From Rhododendron vialii (taxonomy: Eukaryota; Streptophyta; Magnoliopsida; Ericales; Ericaceae), in NCBI RefSeq assembly GCF_030253575.1, contig NC_080564.1, positions 24,080,001-24,144,000 of the forward strand: a stretch of DNA of 64,000 nucleotides, in the 5' to 3' direction. The notes beneath the pieces are model-generated. The model saw only the letters and a list, made by a program, of their open reading frames with translations. It searched no databases and was not told where the DNA came from. Positions 60,714 to 64,000 of the stretch are shown in pieces. The position numbers and the translations under genes are program-made. Every line of letters begins with the position of its first letter. Within the stretch, counting starts at the first letter, position 1.

Positions 60714-61378
60714 AAGCCTATTTTTGCCTATAGAAAAAATGCTATTTTTTTTCATTTTTGATCTGGTAGCAAGCAATAAAATTAGTTTGACAAATTCACT
60801 TGAAACTCAAGGATTAGTCGAGGTGTGTAAACTGATCTGGACACCGCGACGTATCAAAAAGGTCATCTTGACACTAACTAACTAACTAACTAACTAACAG
60901 ATAGATGCACTTCTTGTTATTTTCACTATCTAAGCTTAAGCTTATTCAGCTTCCAAGTGTCACAACTCTTCCAACGAATTATTGGATTTTGGTTTGGGCT
61001 TATTCAACTTCTAAGCTTCTACGTACTATAATTCTATTCAACGATTCAATAGAACGGCGACAGATCATATGTGGGGCGGGCGATTGCATTTATTAGTGGC
61101 TAATTAATTAAAATAAGGGTAACCTTCCTTAATCAGCCGCAAATTTTCCATTACTTCACCTTATTATTATTAATCAACCATGCATGCACCATCGGACCAT
61201 AATCTAGTTTTGTTTATAATAAAATAACAAAGCGATATTTTATCAATCCGTTGGAATTATATCTACAATTAGCTAGGTAGGGCATTACAAAATTAGGAAT
61301 CTCTTTCAACCAAACATCAGTTCCTAGGTATAAGGTGAACTACCCACCCCATTCCCAGTATGTCTATCAAAACAGTAC
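60714..61378. other. gene-free spacer
   Basis: Contains a short (actaacta)n run at about 60874-60898. No gene. Confidence 0.4.
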
Positions 61379-61482
61379 TCCGACCCATTTCGTTAAGGTT
61401 TTTATTTTTAAGTATTTATTTTTTGCATCACGAGATAGGTCATTCTCTCATAATACATCACCTTTAGTGGAACGGGGCCTCA
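61379..61482 (+). mobile_element. short MITE, copy 2 of the family at 15281-15392
   Basis: Blocks ttcgttaaggtttttatttt, gagataggtcattctct and aatacatcacctttagtgg end in aacggggcc. The match to the other copy is strongest over cgagataggtcattctct. Confidence 0.55.
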
Positions 61483-62745
61483 ATTCTCCTTAACCGCAAA
61501 GCTTCAATCCTAATGAGTGATGTTTGATCCAGTCCAAAACACAACCCGAATTGGGCCCAGTTTAGTTTAATAAGTCAAAGTTATTTTTTTAATATTTATT
61601 TCATTTTTTTGCATTTGTTAATTTTACATAAAATTTTTGTGTATTATTGATTCATCTCGACGAAAAATAAGCCACTTGACTTATTTAGCCAAACTCAATC
61701 CTGGCTCAGTTAGCTTCTGATCAGGATAGTGAAGTCTAAAAATCAACAGTAGAGTAGAATAATAAGAAGAAAGTCAACTGGCCTTTGCCTTGTTCTTAGA
61801 TAATCAAGTGAATGACATCTGCATGTGTTACACAAACTCTTCAAAAATCTATTAAAGTACCCATACCGAACACTCGGACAAAAGTATAGAATATGTGTTT
61901 GACATGTTTAGTTGAACATGTATCGTATAATTCGAGCTTATCATGTAACTCCGCAGAAAAATTTCATATTCTACGTGAAATGTTTTGTACCACTTTAGAA
62001 GTAAAATGCATATTAAGAAGTACTTGTATGAACATTTTTATGCGTTCCTATGTCCTCAAATTAAGAATCAGATGGATTCGACAGACGGGTTTGCACATAC
62101 ACCCGATATTAAAACCCAAGTCCGTAGATGTTTAACAATGAAATTAAAAGTGTACTCCCGTGCATTTAATTGGGGTTCAAATTCAATAACTACAACTAAC
62201 GCCATTGACTTTTGCCCGGGGAAAAAGAACTGAAAGTAAGAGTTCCTAGTGAAGTAGGAAGCCAATGTTGTCCTACCTTGAAGTGAGGCACAGATTCCTC
62301 TTGCTTAGTTAGCTGATGATGAAAGGCAGCCAATAAACTAAAAGTAAAGACCAAGTGTTAGGAGTACTGGTCACCCAAAAACACCTCATTCACACAAACA
62401 GACTTGGCAAGAAATGGGCCCCCATCTAGAAAACTTTTTTTTTATTTCCTCAATAAGAATTTCTTAATTTAAATGGATTTCACTGACTCTATTTTGAGTA
62501 ATCCCTAAGCATTGCTGGTGAGGACTTTCTCACTGACATATGCAGCATTATTACCCATGTAAAGGAAAACACATGCATCTCTATGATCATGGTACTATTT
62601 TTTTTTATAAAAGAAGGGTAGTGGATTTGTATGTGTTTGTAAAAACACACACATATGCATATACCCCTTTCTAAAAAGGGTAAAACTATATATATCGTGA
62701 ACCGAATATCCAAAATTGGGATTGGTTCTTCGAATCGATCCAAGC
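61483..62745. other. gene-free spacer
   Basis: Short frames only (for example 61893-62135 and 61985-62233, overlapping and without domains). A plant-common tttagcca...gctcagttag block near 61680 looks like decayed element sequence. Confidence 0.35.
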
Positions 62746-62956
62746 CAAAGACTGCTAAAGAAGTCTTAGAGCTCGGATAGGATCTCGATTTTACGAAGAA
62801 AAAAAATGTATCACAACCAGTGTACGTCACTCTTTCTCTAAATAATCTCTTTAAAGACTGCCAAAGAAGTCCTAGAGCTAGAATATATAGGATCTCAATT
62901 TTATGAGAAAAAAATGTATCCCAAACCAGTGGTCACTGTTTCTCTAAATAACCTCT
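62746..62956 (+). repeat. diverged tandem duplication of about 105 bp
   Basis: Unit 1 from about 62746 and unit 2 from about 62854 share aaagactgc-aaagaagtc, agagct, aggatctc-attttac-a, aaaaaatgtatc, accagtg and tttctctaaataa. Several substitutions and indels separate them. Confidence 0.8.
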
Positions 62957-63664
62957 GGCAAGTGGCAACAGGATGCCAAAGACCTTACTTACATGGAGAT
63001 ATCTTACTAGCAGCAGTTAGGAATTCAACAGTCAGAGGGTATTTAAGTATTCATTTGTGAAATAATTAGCCATCTAACTAATCTTGCTATATGGTAGTTA
63101 ACCAACAACTGGCTAACTAACTAACTAATCAAATAGCTATGATTTGGTTAAGATTTTATTAATTATATAATTAATGAAGCTCTAATCAACCCTATTGATC
63201 ATTTATTTCTTTGCATTTTGGTAGCTGCACATAACACGGCAATGAAAGTCTCAAGGGGTTGAGTCACCTGGCAACCAGGGGCCTGAGGAAGATTTTGGTT
63301 GGGATTCAACTCCCACTCATGCGCGCTATAAGTTCCTGTGTGGGGTCCGTATGTACAAAAATTTGACCCACCTTTAATTGGCTCCGCACTTGTCAACATT
63401 GGGATTGATCTCCGGATTAGTCTGTCTAGTGGACACGATACCTAATTATTATAGAACAACACAATTAAATAGTGACATGCGTCTACCTCTAAGAGATCGA
63501 TCGCTAAACTTTTTATCTCTCAAGGAATTGAAGAAAGCCAAATAAGTATAGAGCTCCATAATTTTCTTTTCATTCAACATGAGTCCCATCTGGCTATGCA
63601 GAAGCTGCAAGCACACTCCTAAATCTTGCTTTGTCTTGGGGTAAAAAAGGAGTAATTATTCAAT

Positions 63665-63811
63665 AGTCCAGGAGTACCACCACATGGTTACTCCGAACCA
63701 CTTTAATTACAATCACACATTCATGTGGGTTCCATATACTTAGTGGTAGACCCTACAGAAATGTGTGGTTGTAAGTGGTCCGGAGTACCACCTGGCGGTA
63801 CTCCTGGACTT
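63665..63811. mobile_element. 147-bp foldback MITE
   Basis: Arms agtccaggagtaccaccaca and the inverse of ggcggtactcctggact form the ends. The palindrome continues through ctccgaaccact and caatcacacatt to a centre near 63735. Non-coding. Confidence 0.8.
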
Positions 63812-64000
63812 TTATATAATTTCACGTAAAAAATGTCTTTCCTCTTTTCTTCTGTAAAAAGGTGAAAAGAGTGTTATATGAGCAACTCACAATTAGAAAA
63901 GATTGATTGAAAGTACTATAAGGCTGTGAATTTTTTGCAACATTTAACTAAGCTGCTAGAAGGGCCCAAATGTCATTACCACCACATAATTCGAAATTGT

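Overview
The window is nuclear DNA from a flowering plant. The reasons are spliced genes with GT-AG introns, AT-rich spacers full of MITEs, tRNA-derived SINEs, TRIM elements and LTR pieces, and plant-type gene models throughout (a chloroplast biotin carboxyl carrier with an N-terminal transit-like region, an alpha-expansin, a plant-type membrane-anchored diacylglycerol kinase). Protein wording looks eudicot to me, perhaps an asterid, but that is an impression and not a measurement.

Layout. 1-1012: end of a Ty3-type LTR. 1312-2884 (-): a two-exon alpha-expansin close to the root-hair EXPA7/18 class. 3.0-10.4 kb: transposon-rich spacer with a Stowaway-like MITE, foldback MITEs, and two neighbouring elements that each carry a clean 9-bp target-site duplication (5597-6296 and 6346-9039). 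10772-15772 (-): complete seven-exon BCCP gene of plastid acetyl-CoA carboxylase. 16-19.4 kb: SINEs and decayed elements. 19711-22458 (+): four-exon gene for cytosolic ribosomal protein S19 with a site II/telo-box promoter. 23.04-24.97 kb: a partial, dead duplicate of the 5' end of the DGK gene, riddled with nested MITEs. 26.6-28.9 kb: long LTR, probably of an Ogre/Tat-like Ty3 element. 32319-40251 (+): complete seven-exon diacylglycerol kinase (DGK1-like). 40.3-48 kb: repeats, including a MULE-like foldback at 43.1-44.3 kb. 49880-51322 (+): single-exon UDP-glucose 6-dehydrogenase with a 5'UTR intron. 53.4-58 kb (+): gene for an ELM2/SANT-like nuclear protein with a TRIM element in its leader region. 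58-64 kb: gene-poor repeats.

The genes are independent transcription units, as usual in plants. UGD (wall precursor supply) and expansin (wall loosening) both touch the cell wall, and BCCP and DGK both touch lipids, but I see no sign that the locus is organised around either theme. I found no undescribed multi-gene system. The most interesting material is structural: nested insertions with intact target duplications, a truncated DGK copy, an in-frame N-terminal duplication in RPS19, and several strong foldbacks that could yield small RNAs. All exon borders below were read by eye from splice sites, reading frame and remembered family sequences. None was checked against transcripts.
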